Shown piece by piece: positions 48,514 to 57,563 of a DNA stretch of 64,000 nt. The stretch is from NCBI GenBank assembly GCA_027488255.1, contig JAIYBZ010000037.1, forward strand, positions 1-64,000, in the 5' to 3' direction. Below the pieces are notes generated by a model, which was not told where the DNA came from, did no database searches, and saw nothing but the letters and a program-made list of their open reading frames with translations. The first letter of the stretch is position 1. Each line of letters begins with the position of its first letter. A program made the translations under genes and the position numbers. The stretch is from Comamonadaceae bacterium. Its GTDB lineage: Bacteria > Pseudomonadota > Gammaproteobacteria > Burkholderiales > Burkholderiaceae_C.

Positions 48514-49808
48514 CCGCATACCTCAGCCATGTCAAGAACAATGGGTTGATCAAGTCTGACCAATTTGGGTTCAGTCATGATCAAAAAATCTCCTCCTCTT
48601 TTTTTGGACTTGCGCCATTGGCGGTAGTCGCGGTTATGCAAGGGGTAGTACACATCGGCTTCTGCCATTTTTGTGCCAATGTCTACAGGAAAGCGCGCCA
48701 CTTCATTGTTCCAAAACTCCATGCGCTGGTTATTCAACCAGGTCAGGACCTGTTTAACTGGCAAGGGGTAGTCATCACCGCGCACCTCATCCGAAATTTT
48801 TTTCATTCCCACACTGGCCGCCACCGCGACAGGCAGCACGATTACACCTGACTTGTTCCAGTGCCCCAAGTATTGAGAAGACTGGCCGCTATCGTGAAAC
48901 GAGTAACTGTCTTTGGCATAGACCCAGATGTGCGTAACTTGGACGGTGGATTTGCTGCACCGTTGCGTGCCGGTAGGCGTGTTGTAGACGTTGTAGTTCC
49001 GTGATGTGATGCTGGCTTGGGCCACAGCCGCATAAAAGTAGAAATTGGCTATGGCTGCCGTCACATCGGTCATGCCTAGGGTGTCGGTGAGTGTGTCGAG
49101 CATGCTCACCGACTCAAGTTGAAACTGGAACAGCTTGTGCATGGTTTGCCAGTCCCCTTGGCAATGTTCACGGGTGTTCAAGTCGTGACTCCAGTTGGGG
49201 TAGGTGGCGAGGTGGCTTGTGAAAATATCTTGAAGCGCCTTACGAGCCGGTTGCAAATTTAGCTTCCCAAGCAAGGCCTGATACCGCTCTTCGATCTTGG
49301 GCTGGCTCTGCAGCCAACTGAGACTGACGCTGGAGAGGTCTACTTTGTCTGCGGGGTATCTCCGTTCTTTGGCATTGCCGGGCTCGTCGGTGCCATAGGC
49401 GGAGTAGGCAGGTGCATCTAACCACTTTTGCGCGAGTTTGGCGGCCACTTTAAAACCTGCTGTCTTCAACGCCGACGGCATGTCATACAAGTCAAACGGT
49501 TTAGGCAGCTTGGGGGCTGATATACCGAGTTGATCCGAAGTTTCTTCGATTGGCTTTGTTAGCCATTCCAGAAAGACAACCAAGGGGGGTTTGGTTGGCT
49601 CTTTTGCTTTTGGCACTGGAGGTGCAGCGGTGACAGGTGAGGTGTTGGACTTGTGCGAAGGCTTCAGTAACGGCAGCGGAGATTTGTTCATTTGCAGACC
49701 AAACCCGTCGAATCGCACCGCTGTGCAACCTTGCGAATTTTCAAAGAGATGCCATTCCAAGAAGAATGTGCGCTTGAATTCGGGCTTGAGATAGGGAATT
49801 TTGATCAT
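48510..49808 (-). CDS. DUF6402 family protein
   Basis: A 432-residue protein. After an N-terminal stretch (MIKIPYLKPEFKRTFFLEWH) and a Pro/Lys-rich linker (about residues 50-80), it has FDLYDMPSALKTAGFKVAAK with LAQKWLDAPAY, and later THIWVYAKDSYSFHDSGQSS and QYLGHWNKSGVI. I recognise these as DUF6402 signatures. Such proteins often sit in type VI secretion or polymorphic-toxin islands of Gram-negative bacteria, with unknown activity. ATG 49808 has AGGCGG 5 nt upstream. No VgrG, PAAR or T6SS gene is in the window, so this is an isolated pair. Noticeably lower GC than its neighbours. Confidence 0.7.
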   Translation of the reverse strand: MIKIPYLKPEFKRTFFLEWHLFENSQGCTAVRFDGFGLQMNKSPLPLLKPSHKSNTSPVTAAPPVPKAKEPTKPPLVVFLEWLTKPIEETSDQLGISAPKLPKPFDLYDMPSALKTAGFKVAAKLAQKWLDAPAYSAYGTDEPGNAKERRYPADKVDLSSVSLSWLQSQPKIEERYQALLGKLNLQPARKALQDIFTSHLATYPNWSHDLNTREHCQGDWQTMHKLFQFQLESVSMLDTLTDTLGMTDVTAAIANFYFYAAVAQASITSRNYNVYNTPTGTQRCSKSTVQVTHIWVYAKDSYSFHDSGQSSQYLGHWNKSGVIVLPVAVAASVGMKKISDEVRGDDYPLPVKQVLTWLNNQRMEFWNNEVARFPVDIGTKMAEADVYYPLHNRDYRQWRKSKKRGGDFLIMTEPKLVRLDQPIVLDMAEVCG

Positions 49809-50003
49809 GAACCGCCTGGGCATTAATTAATTCAAAAGAATTCAAATTAAAGCATGTCACGAGCTAGATACAGCCCAAACAATTTGCCCATTGGAGTCTG
49901 AAAAATCTCCTTTATCCCGGGATGCGCGCTCTTCCAGCACCTTGCCCGGCAACATTGAATACGTTTTTGATTGCGTGCAATAAGGCGGCTTATTTGCAAA
50001 ATA

Positions 50004-51107
50004 TCAGGCGCCTGAACTGCCCGTAGGCGCCGCGCCCACCTGAATCGCCCCACGCCGAATCTGGTCTCGCTCCAGGCTTTCAAACAGCGCCTTGAAGTTA
50101 CCTTCGCCAAAACCCTCATCGGCCTTGCGCTGAATGAACTCAAAGAACACCGGGCCCAGCAGGGTTTGGCTGAAGATTTGCAGCAGCAAACGCTTCTCGC
50201 CGTTGGCGGTTGAGCCGTCCATCAAAATGCCGCGCGCTTGCAACTCTGGCACCGCCTCGCCATGGCCCGGCAGGCGCTCTTCGAGCATCTCGTAATAGAT
50301 CTCGTTGGGCGCGGTCATGAGTGGAATGCCCGCCATTTGCAGCGCGTCCACGCTTTTCAAAAGGTCGTCCGTCAGCAGTGCGATGTGCTGAATGCCTTCG
50401 CCGCTGAACTGCATCAAAAACTCTTCGATCTGCCCGCCGGTCTTGCCAGACTCTTCGTTCAACGGAATCCGAATCAGCCCATCGGGCGCCGTCATGGCAC
50501 GGCTGGTGAGGCCGGTGTATTCCCCTTTGATGTCGAAGTAGCGGATCTCACGGAAGTTAAAAATCTTCTCGTAAAACTGACCCCAAAAAGCCATCCGGCC
50601 CTTGTACACGTTGTGCGTCAAATGGTCGATGACCTTGAAGCCATGGCCCGGCGGGTGGCGGTCCACGCCCTCAATGAATTCAAAGTCGATGTCGTAAATG
50701 CTTTTGCCGTCTTCGTAACGGTCAATCAAATACAAGGGCGCACCTCCAATACCTTTGATGGCGGGCAGGCGCAGCTCCATGGGGCCCGTGGGCACTTCCA
50801 CGGGTTGCGCACCCATCTCGAGCGCGCGGGCATAGGCCTTGTGCGAGTCTTTCACGCGAAATGCCAAAGCGCAGGCGCAAGGGCCATGCTCGGCAGCAAA
50901 GTAGCCCGCCAAGCTTTTGGGCTCGCGGTTGACAATGAAATTGATGTCGCCCTGGCGGTAAAGCACCACGTCTTTGGACCGGTGGCGGGCCACCAAAGTG
51001 AAGCCCATTTTTTCGAACAGCGGCTCGAGGGTGTGGGCGAGGGGCGAGGCGAACTCGACGAACTCGAAGCCGCACAGGCCCATGGGGTTGTCAAACAAAT
51101 CGGCCAT
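50004..51107 (-). CDS. hppD: 4-hydroxyphenylpyruvate dioxygenase
   Basis: Non-haem iron enzyme converting 4-hydroxyphenylpyruvate to homogentisate in tyrosine breakdown. The 367 residues contain the iron ligands: His in VIDHLTHNV, His in GIQHIALLT, and Glu in [11 protein letters not shown]. Other family marks are [19 protein letters not shown] and [18 protein letters not shown] 51107 is chosen as the family start; the longer frame runs into the 215-bp upstream spacer. No hmgA or other tyrosine genes adjoin it. Confidence 0.94.
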   Translation of the reverse strand: MADLFDNPMGLCGFEFVEFASPLAHTLEPLFEKMGFTLVARHRSKDVVLYRQGDINFIVNREPKSLAGYFAAEHGPCACALAFRVKDSHKAYARALEMGAQPVEVPTGPMELRLPAIKGIGGAPLYLIDRYEDGKSIYDIDFEFIEGVDRHPPGHGFKVIDHLTHNVYKGRMAFWGQFYEKIFNFREIRYFDIKGEYTGLTSRAMTAPDGLIRIPLNEESGKTGGQIEEFLMQFSGEGIQHIALLTDDLLKSVDALQMAGIPLMTAPNEIYYEMLEERLPGHGEAVPELQARGILMDGSTANGEKRLLLQIFSQTLLGPVFFEFIQRKADEGFGEGNFKALFESLERDQIRRGAIQVGAAPTGSSGA

Positions 51108-51322
51108 GAAAATCTCCAGTGATGAACAAGGCGGCACGCCCAACGGGGCACCACCTGAATTGAAATCGGTAAGCGTACAGAGAGTGCTTAAAAGCCCTGC
51201 GGCGGCGCGCAAGGCTTGCCTCGCGTGCTGCGCGCGAGGTGGATACCGATGATCAATATCTGGATGGACATGGGCCGATGGTCGATGCCTGACGCTCAAA
51301 AGTCAAGCATCGACGCGATCCC

Positions 51323-52303
51323 TTATTGCGGCTCGATGCCGACTTTTTTCACCAAAGCCGCATAGCGTGTCATCTCGCTTCGAAAGGCTTTTTGGGCGTG
51401 CTCTGTGCTGCTGATGTTGATGGTGTTGCCCTGCTTGGCCATGGTGTCTTTGACGGTGGCGTCGTTGAAAGCGGCAACCACGGCATCGTGCACTTTTTTC
51501 ACCTGGGCTGGGGCCATGCCCTTGGGGCCCACCACCGCAAACCAGGCCTCCATGTTGTAGCCGGTGAGGCCTTGCTCGACAAAGGTTGGGATTTCAGGAG
51601 CGGCCGCGGTGCGTTTGTCCGCGCACATGCCAATGGCGCGCAAAGCACCGGTTTTGATGTGCTGCGCCACGCTGGGCAAAGCGACCACAGCAAAATCAAT
51701 TTGTCCGCCCAACAAATCGGTGACCATAGGGCCCACGCCTTTGTAGGGAATGTGGCGCGCCTTGACGCCGGCTTCATCGATGAACATTTCGCCGGCCAAA
51801 TGCAAGATGGTGCCCGTTCCGCCAGAGCCAAAGTTGTAGCCATCCGGTTTGGCTTTCAATGCGGCGATGAATTCGCGGCTGTTGGTGGCCGTGACCTTTT
51901 GTGGGTTGACCACCAGCACCATGGGCGTGCTGCCCACCACCGCAATCGGTGTGAAGTCGCCGGGCATGTCAAACGGCAAGTTTTTGATCACGCTCGGAAA
52001 AATCACCACGTTGTTGGACACCACCGAGAGGGTGAAACCATCGGGTGGGTTTTTGGCCAGGGCCTGCAGGCCAATCACGCCGCTCGCACCGGCTTGGTTT
52101 TCGACCACCACCGAGGTGCCCAAGGCCTTGCCCAGGGCGGGTGCGGCGGCGCGTGTGATCGCGTCCACGCCCGAGCCGGTGGCGTTGGGCAAGATGAACT
52201 TGACGGGGCGGTCTGCTTGCGCCACAGCCCAGCCCGGCAGGGCCATCGACGAGGCAGCGGCCAGTACCGTCAACACGGTGCGGCGAGATGCGAAATGTTT
52301 CAT
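51323..52303 (-). CDS. Bug family tripartite tricarboxylate transporter substrate-binding protein
   Basis: A 326-residue periplasmic binding protein with signal peptide (SRRTVLTVLAAASSMALPGWAVAQ, given in part). It shows the Bug pattern: VKFILPNATGSGVDAITRAAAPAL, VVENQAGASGVIGLQALAKN, and FGSGGTGTILHLAGEMF. Bug proteins bind dicarboxylates and similar small anions for TctAB-type permeases or as orphan sensors; no TctAB is in the window. It is third in a run after a CoA-transferase and an HMG-CoA-lyase-like gene, so its ligand is likely the substrate of that pathway. Confidence 0.88.
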   Translation of the reverse strand: MKHFASRRTVLTVLAAASSMALPGWAVAQADRPVKFILPNATGSGVDAITRAAAPALGKALGTSVVVENQAGASGVIGLQALAKNPPDGFTLSVVSNNVVIFPSVIKNLPFDMPGDFTPIAVVGSTPMVLVVNPQKVTATNSREFIAALKAKPDGYNFGSGGTGTILHLAGEMFIDEAGVKARHIPYKGVGPMVTDLLGGQIDFAVVALPSVAQHIKTGALRAIGMCADKRTAAAPEIPTFVEQGLTGYNMEAWFAVVGPKGMAPAQVKKVHDAVVAAFNDATVKDTMAKQGNTINISSTEHAQKAFRSEMTRYAALVKKVGIEPQ

Positions 52304-52342
52304 GGTGTGTCTCTTTCTTTTTGAAGGGTGGTGGGAAATTTA

Positions 52343-53542
52343 TCAGGCAACAGCTTTTTGCGCTCGCAAATGCTCAATTTCTACCGGGCTCAAACCCAGG
52401 CTTTGCAACAGCTCGTCGGTGTTCTCGCCTTGCTTGGGGGGCTGGTGGCGTACCCCCAGCCGCTGACCGTCCATGGTGAACGGAAACAGCGCGGCGCGTG
52501 CGGTTTGACCCGCTTTGGGGCCATCGGTCAAACGCACTTCAGCCAAGCCGCCCGTGGCATTCAGGTGCGGGTCGTCAAACAGTTCTTCGGGTTTGGCAAT
52601 GGGTGCAAAAGGCAATCCGGCTTTTTCAAAAATTACCGCCAACTCAGCGGCACTGAAAGCCTCTAGGCGACGGCGTAACTCGGGCAACAACACGCTGCGC
52701 ATCGACACACGGGCATTGTTGTCGGGGTAGCGTGGGTCGGCTTTCAGGTCGGCAAAGCCCAGCACCTCACAAAACAAAGCCCACTGCGCATCGCTCACCG
52801 CCGCCAAGAAAATTTGCTCGCCGTTTTTAACGGTGAACACGTCGTACACCGCCCATGCCGAAATGCGGTTGGGCATGGGCTCGGCGGCATGCCCCGTGAT
52901 GGCGTACTGCAGCATGTGCTGGCCCACCAAGAACACATTGTTTTCAAACAGTGCCGATTGGATTTCTTGTCCGCGCCCGGTGATGCCCCGCTGGATCAAA
53001 GCGCCCAACACGCCTATGGCGCCAAACATGCCACCCATGATGTCGTTCACGCTGGTGCCGGCGCGCAAAGGGTCGCCCGGGCGGCCGGTCATGTAGGCCA
53101 AGCCGCCCATCATCTGTACCACCTCGTCGAGCGCGGTGCGGTGGTCGTAAGGACCCGGCAAAAAGCCCTTCAGGCTGGCGTAAATCAGCTTGGGGTGGTG
53201 CGCCGACAAGCTGGCGTAGTCGAGCCCGTACTTGGCCATCGAGCCGGGCTTGAAATTCTCGGCCACCACATCGGCGGTGGCACACAAACGCCTTGCCACT
53301 GCCGCGCCTTCGGGGTTTTGCAGATTGAGCTGAATGCTTTTTTTGTTGCGGTTGAACATGGGGAAAAACCCCGCGCCCGAACCCAACAAATGGCGTGTGC
53401 GGTCGCCCTCAATGGGCTCTACTTTGATGACCTCGGCCCCCATGTCGGCCAACACCATGCCGCAAGTCGGGCCCATCACCATGTGCGTGAACTCAACCAC
53501 GCGCAGGCCTTCAAGGGGGAGTTTTTTATCTAAAGCGTTCAT
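52343..53542 (-). CDS. CaiB/BaiF (class III) CoA-transferase
   Basis: A 399-residue class III CoA-transferase. Visible marks are GLRVVEFTHMVMGPTCGMVLADMGAEVIKVEP, the catalytic Asp region VVAENFKPGSMAKYGLDY, GLAYMTGRPGDPLRAGTSVNDIMGGMFGA and LPFAPIAKPEELFDDPHL (shown in parts). Relatives move CoA between succinyl-CoA and a carboxylate such as citramalate, itaconate, glutarate or HMG. ATG 53542 gives an ATGA overlap with the lyase gene, so the product is probably the lyase's substrate. Confidence 0.9.
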   Translation of the reverse strand: MNALDKKLPLEGLRVVEFTHMVMGPTCGMVLADMGAEVIKVEPIEGDRTRHLLGSGAGFFPMFNRNKKSIQLNLQNPEGAAVARRLCATADVVAENFKPGSMAKYGLDYASLSAHHPKLIYASLKGFLPGPYDHRTALDEVVQMMGGLAYMTGRPGDPLRAGTSVNDIMGGMFGAIGVLGALIQRGITGRGQEIQSALFENNVFLVGQHMLQYAITGHAAEPMPNRISAWAVYDVFTVKNGEQIFLAAVSDAQWALFCEVLGFADLKADPRYPDNNARVSMRSVLLPELRRRLEAFSAAELAVIFEKAGLPFAPIAKPEELFDDPHLNATGGLAEVRLTDGPKAGQTARAALFPFTMDGQRLGVRHQPPKQGENTDELLQSLGLSPVEIEHLRAQKAVA

Positions 53543-54483
53543 GCCATCAAGGGGGTGGGGCGCAAGGTTTTGGGCAATCCCGCCTGCGCAATCGCGCCAT
53601 GCAGACATTCACCCGTGAGCCACTGCGCCACAGAGTTGCGCAAAGCCATGAGCTTATCGAAATCAATGCCGGTTTCAATGCCCATGCTGGCCATCAAATA
53701 CACCACATCTTCGGTGGCCACATTGCCACTGGCGCCTGGCGCATGGGGGCAGCCGCCGATACCTGCCAAACAAGCGTCAAAACGGGTCTCACCCGCCTGC
53801 AAAGCGGCCATCAAATTGGCCAGGCCCAAGCCCCGCGTGTCGTGAAAGTGGCCACAGCCCAAACGAGGCCCCGCCACTTGACGGGCCTGCGCAAACAATG
53901 CGCCCACTTGGCGCGGATCGGCATAGCCCACCGTGTCGGCCAGCCCCACTCGGTCGACGCCCAGCGCCAGCACCGCATTGAGCAAGCGCAGCACCTCGTC
54001 GGCCTCAACCCGCCCTTGCAGGGTGCAACCAAATGCAGTGCTGATGCCGACTTCGATCTGAATGGCCGAGCCCCTCAACCTGCGCGCCTCGACCATCGCC
54101 GCAATGTCTGCCAACACCTCGTCAGGGGTTTTGCGCAAATTGGCCAAGCTGTGGGCATGGCTGGCCGAAAGCGGCAACAGCATCCCATCGGCACCACTGT
54201 CCATGGCCCGCTCGGCCCCTTTCAAATTGGGCACCAAAACCGTGACACACAGGCCCGGCAAGGTTTTGGCAAATGCCACCAAGTCGTGCGTGTCGGCCAG
54301 CTGCGGCAACAGTTTGGGCGGCACAAAAGAGCCCACCTCGATCTCGCGCACGCCTGCGTCGTAGGCCGCTTGAATCCACTGCAACTTTTGCGCCGTGGGC
54401 AGGGTGCGGGCCAGACTTTGCAGCCCGTCACGCAGGCCCACTTCTCGAACCGTGACCCGCTCGGGCCATTGAGATGCGTTCAT
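53539..54483 (-). CDS. HMG-CoA lyase-like aldolase (HMG-CoA or citramalyl-CoA lyase)
   Basis: A 314-residue TIM-barrel lyase. It has REVGLRDGLQ at the start (metal Asp and catalytic Arg), EVGSFVPPK, GHFHDTRGLGLAN (metal His pair) and the flexible-loop Cys in GGCPHAPGASGN. Family members cleave HMG-CoA to acetoacetate plus acetyl-CoA; a branch including the Chloroflexus enzyme cleaves (R)-citramalyl-CoA to pyruvate plus acetyl-CoA. The context (CoA-transferase, aconitase-type dehydratase, Bug protein) makes citramalyl-CoA or HMG-CoA both possible. First gene of the leftward operon. Confidence 0.88.
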   Translation of the reverse strand: MNASQWPERVTVREVGLRDGLQSLARTLPTAQKLQWIQAAYDAGVREIEVGSFVPPKLLPQLADTHDLVAFAKTLPGLCVTVLVPNLKGAERAMDSGADGMLLPLSASHAHSLANLRKTPDEVLADIAAMVEARRLRGSAIQIEVGISTAFGCTLQGRVEADEVLRLLNAVLALGVDRVGLADTVGYADPRQVGALFAQARQVAGPRLGCGHFHDTRGLGLANLMAALQAGETRFDACLAGIGGCPHAPGASGNVATEDVVYLMASMGIETGIDFDKLMALRNSVAQWLTGECLHGAIAQAGLPKTLRPTPLMA

Positions 54484-54547
54484 GCCAACCGTCTTTCTGT
54501 CGATGGACCCCGAGTTTAATGTTTCCGTTTGGTCATAAAATTCAATT

Positions 54548-54575
54548 ATGGAAATAGTTTTGTTCCATTTTGGAA
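54548..54575. promoter_or_regulatory. overlapping palindromes, likely LysR operator
   Basis: In the 99-bp divergent spacer, ATGGAA (54548-54553) pairs with TTCCAT (54563-54568), and TTCCA (54563-54567) with TGGAA (54571-54575), so the two dyads share an arm. This suits a LysR regulator binding both sides of the region. The end abuts the LysR start codon at 54583. Confidence 0.6.
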
Positions 54576-54582
54576 TATCTAA

Positions 54583-55500
54583 ATGCGTGATCTCGACCTG
54601 ACCTCACTGCGCTTGTTTGTGACCGTCTGCGACACCGGCAACATGAGCCGCGCCGCAGAAAAGGCCAATATGGTGGCCTCGGCCGTGAGCAAGCGGCTGG
54701 CGCAACTGGAGGCCACCGTCGGCGCCAGCCTGCTGGTGCGGCGCAAACACGGGGTGCTGCCCACGCCCGCCGGTGAAACGTTGCTCGAGCATGCGCGCAG
54801 CATTTTGTTGAGCACCAGCCGCATCGAGCGCGACATGGCCAGCCACGCCGCAGGCATCCAAGGCCGGGTGAATGTGTTGGCCACCGCCTCGGTGATGGCC
54901 GAAACCTTGGCCGATGAAATCGCCGAATTTTTAAAACAAGCCGAACACCAGAACATCCAAATTGATTTGGAAGAACGCATCAGCCCGGACGTGGTGCGCG
55001 GCATTCACGAAGGCGTCGCCTCCATTGGCATTTGCTGGGATGCCGCTGAAACGGGTTTGCTGCACACCCGCACCTACCGATACGACCACCTGTGTGTGGC
55101 CGTGCCCAAGGGGCACCCCTTGTGCCAACGGGCGCAAGTGCGTTATGCAGACACCCTCGACTTTGAGCACGTGATCATGCCGGTGAACTCGGCAGTGGAA
55201 GTGATGCTGCAACGCGAAGCGGGTTTGTTGGGCAAGCGCCTGCATCACCGCGTGATCGTGACCAACTTTGAGGCCGCCTTGCGCGTGGTGCGGGCCGGGC
55301 TGGCGATAGCCTTGGTGCCGCGTGAAGTGACACCGGTGTACGCCAAGGCCTACGGCTTGGAAATTTTGCCCTTGCAAGAAGCATGGTCGCGCCGTCGTTT
55401 TGTGCTGTGCCACCGTGGCGAAGAGGTGCTGACACCGGCCGCTCAATTGCTGCTGAACTATCTCACGCAAGGCCCCGGCGCCGATACCGCAGCCCCATGA
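54583..55500 (+). CDS. LysR family transcriptional regulator of the dicarboxylate cluster
   Basis: A 305-residue LysR-type regulator. Its HTH segment NMSRAAEKANMVASAVSKRL and VRRKHGVLPTPAGETLLEHA are followed by a co-inducer domain (GRVNVLATASVMAETLADEI; DVVRGIHEGVASIGICWD). It is divergent from the lyase/CoA-transferase/Bug operon, and its TGA overlaps the ATG of the aconitase-like gene. It therefore probably controls both arms in response to the cluster's substrate. Confidence 0.88.
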   Translation: MRDLDLTSLRLFVTVCDTGNMSRAAEKANMVASAVSKRLAQLEATVGASLLVRRKHGVLPTPAGETLLEHARSILLSTSRIERDMASHAAGIQGRVNVLATASVMAETLADEIAEFLKQAEHQNIQIDLEERISPDVVRGIHEGVASIGICWDAAETGLLHTRTYRYDHLCVAVPKGHPLCQRAQVRYADTLDFEHVIMPVNSAVEVMLQREAGLLGKRLHHRVIVTNFEAALRVVRAGLAIALVPREVTPVYAKAYGLEILPLQEAWSRRRFVLCHRGEEVLTPAAQLLLNYLTQGPGADTAAP

Positions 55501-57563
55501 ACAGCAGCCCCCGCATGTCCCTCTTTGATGCCCACGCCCGGCCGCTCAAGGTGCTGTACCTGAGCCAAGACCCAGCGATGATTCGCCGTCAATTGGCGGG
55601 CGAGAGCTTGACACGGGCTCAAGCCGGTGCGCTGCGCGACGATGTGTCGACCGATGAAATCACGCCCGTGCATATCTTGAGCCATTACGACCATCGTCTA
55701 GGCGACTTTGCACACACCGGTCTGCGCTGCCAAGACGAGCGCCCCATCGCTCAGCAAGCCCTTCGACAATCCGGTTATCGCATCTTGGTGGCGGGGCGTC
55801 GCTATGGCAAAGGCTCTTCGCGCGAGCACAGCCCCACCGCCGAAAAACTGGCAGGCATTGAGGTCGTTTTTGCCGAAAGTTTTGAACGCATTTACCGGCA
55901 AAACGCCGACAACATCGGCTTGTTCACCAGCACCGATTTCAACTTGCTGGCGCGCTTGGAGCGTGGCGAGGGGCTGACCTTGGCCGACCTGCTGAAGGAG
56001 CGCGAAGGGTTGGCCGCTGGTGTTTTGCAAGCGGGTGGTTTGCTGCGCTGGGGCCAGCAACACTTGCGCCCGGACAAGGGCGGTCCAGCGCAGCACACCG
56101 ATTTTTCCTCCGACTCGGAGCCCGATGCAGGGGGGCGGCCACAGCACTTGTTTGAAAAAATCTTGCAGCGCCATCGCTGGCCAACACCCCACACGCCTGA
56201 ACGACCGCATGTCGGAGACGGGCTTTTCGTGCATACCGATTGGCGCTTTATTCACGAGTACTACACCGGCATGGCCGACACCTTGCTCACGCAAGCGCTG
56301 GGGCCGCAGATCACGCTGCACCGTCCAGAGCAGATCGTGGTGTTCGAAGACCACACCTCGTATGTCGAAGAAAGCCCCGCGCATGTGCGAGGGGGATTGG
56401 TGCCACAAATGCACGCCATGCGCCAAGCGCAACGCGATTTCGCGCAACGCCATGGCCTGCGCATGCACCGCACCTTGACAGAAGCCGAAGCCAAAGCGGA
56501 GGCCTTGCGCGAGAGTACAGCGCATGCGGCCGGCATCTCACACGCCATGGTGGCCGAACACTTTGCAATGCCCGGCCAGGTGGTGGTGGGGACCGATTCA
56601 CACACCCCGCACAGCGGGGCTTTGGGGTGCGTGGCTTTTGGCGTGGGCACCACCGACATGGCCAATGCCTTCGTCACCGGGGCGGTGCGCTTGGCCATAC
56701 CCGAGTGCGTGCGCGTCACGTTAAAGGGAGCACTGCACCCTGGCGTGACCGCCAAAGACCTGATGCTGCACCTGTTGGCGACGCCCTGGATTCGGGCTGG
56801 CCATGGGGTCGGCAAAGTGTTTGAGTTTGCTGGTGAAGGCATTGCCCACTTGCGCACCGATGAACGCGCCACCCTCACCAACATGTGTGCCGAGTTGGGC
56901 GGCCTGACAGGCATCGTCGCCCCCGACCCAGAGACCTGTCGGTTTTTGAAGGAACGTCGGGGCATCGATTTTGAAATCGAGGCCTGGATGCACAGCGATG
57001 CAGATGCCCCGTTTGTACACACCATTGAGGTGGATCTTTCTCGCCTGAGCCCCATGGTGGCCCGACCCGGTGACCCGGGTCTGGGTTTGGCCTTGTCCGA
57101 TTTGCAAGAGCGAGTGCCCATTGACATGGCTTACGGCGGCTCTTGCACAGCAGGCAAACGCGAAGACTTTGACCATTACCACGAAGTGCTGGCTTGGGGG
57201 CTGAAGCAGGGCTTGACGCTGCCAGCAGGGGTGCAGGTGTTTTTGCAGTACGGCACCACCGCTGTGCGCGACTACTGCGCAGCGCGGGGCTATGACACCA
57301 CCTTTGCGGCCATGGGCGTGCGCATTTTGCAGCCCTCGTGTGGGGCCTGCGCCAACTGCGGTCCCGGCTCGTCCACCGAGGCCAAGCAAGTGACAGTGAG
57401 CGCCATCAACCGCAATTTCCCAGGCCGCTCCGGGCCGGGGCAAGTTTGGCTGGCCAGTCCGCCTACCGTGATGGCGAGTGCGCTGGCGGGCGAGCTGATT
57501 TCATTTGAAGCCTTGCAGCAGCGCAGCACCCTGGCAGTCCTGCGCGACAAAACTCATCGGTAA
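55497..57563 (+). CDS. aconitase/isopropylmalate isomerase superfamily dehydratase, swivel domain first
   Basis: A 688-residue fusion of small and large subunits of the LeuCD/aconitase type. Residues about 1-200 are the swivel (LeuD-like) domain: DEITPVHILSHY and YGKGSSREHSPTAEKLAGI. Residues about 250-680 are the catalytic (LeuC-like) part: VVVGTDSHTPHSGALGC, AYGGSCTAGKREDF and PSCGACANCGPGSS, which provide the 4Fe-4S cysteines. Ordinary aconitases have the swivel at the C-terminus. It likely hydrates/dehydrates a branched dicarboxylate such as citraconate-citramalate. ATGA overlap with the LysR gene; a second Met at residue 7 is also possible. Confidence 0.85.
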   Translation: MNSSPRMSLFDAHARPLKVLYLSQDPAMIRRQLAGESLTRAQAGALRDDVSTDEITPVHILSHYDHRLGDFAHTGLRCQDERPIAQQALRQSGYRILVAGRRYGKGSSREHSPTAEKLAGIEVVFAESFERIYRQNADNIGLFTSTDFNLLARLERGEGLTLADLLKEREGLAAGVLQAGGLLRWGQQHLRPDKGGPAQHTDFSSDSEPDAGGRPQHLFEKILQRHRWPTPHTPERPHVGDGLFVHTDWRFIHEYYTGMADTLLTQALGPQITLHRPEQIVVFEDHTSYVEESPAHVRGGLVPQMHAMRQAQRDFAQRHGLRMHRTLTEAEAKAEALRESTAHAAGISHAMVAEHFAMPGQVVVGTDSHTPHSGALGCVAFGVGTTDMANAFVTGAVRLAIPECVRVTLKGALHPGVTAKDLMLHLLATPWIRAGHGVGKVFEFAGEGIAHLRTDERATLTNMCAELGGLTGIVAPDPETCRFLKERRGIDFEIEAWMHSDADAPFVHTIEVDLSRLSPMVARPGDPGLGLALSDLQERVPIDMAYGGSCTAGKREDFDHYHEVLAWGLKQGLTLPAGVQVFLQYGTTAVRDYCAARGYDTTFAAMGVRILQPSCGACANCGPGSSTEAKQVTVSAINRNFPGRSGPGQVWLASPPTVMASALAGELISFEALQQRSTLAVLRDKTHR

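Noticed and set aside
51219-51239. CCTCGCG/CGCGAGG hairpin between hppD and the Bug gene as an intrinsic terminator
   Set aside because: No T-run follows the stem on either strand; kept only as a possible hairpin.
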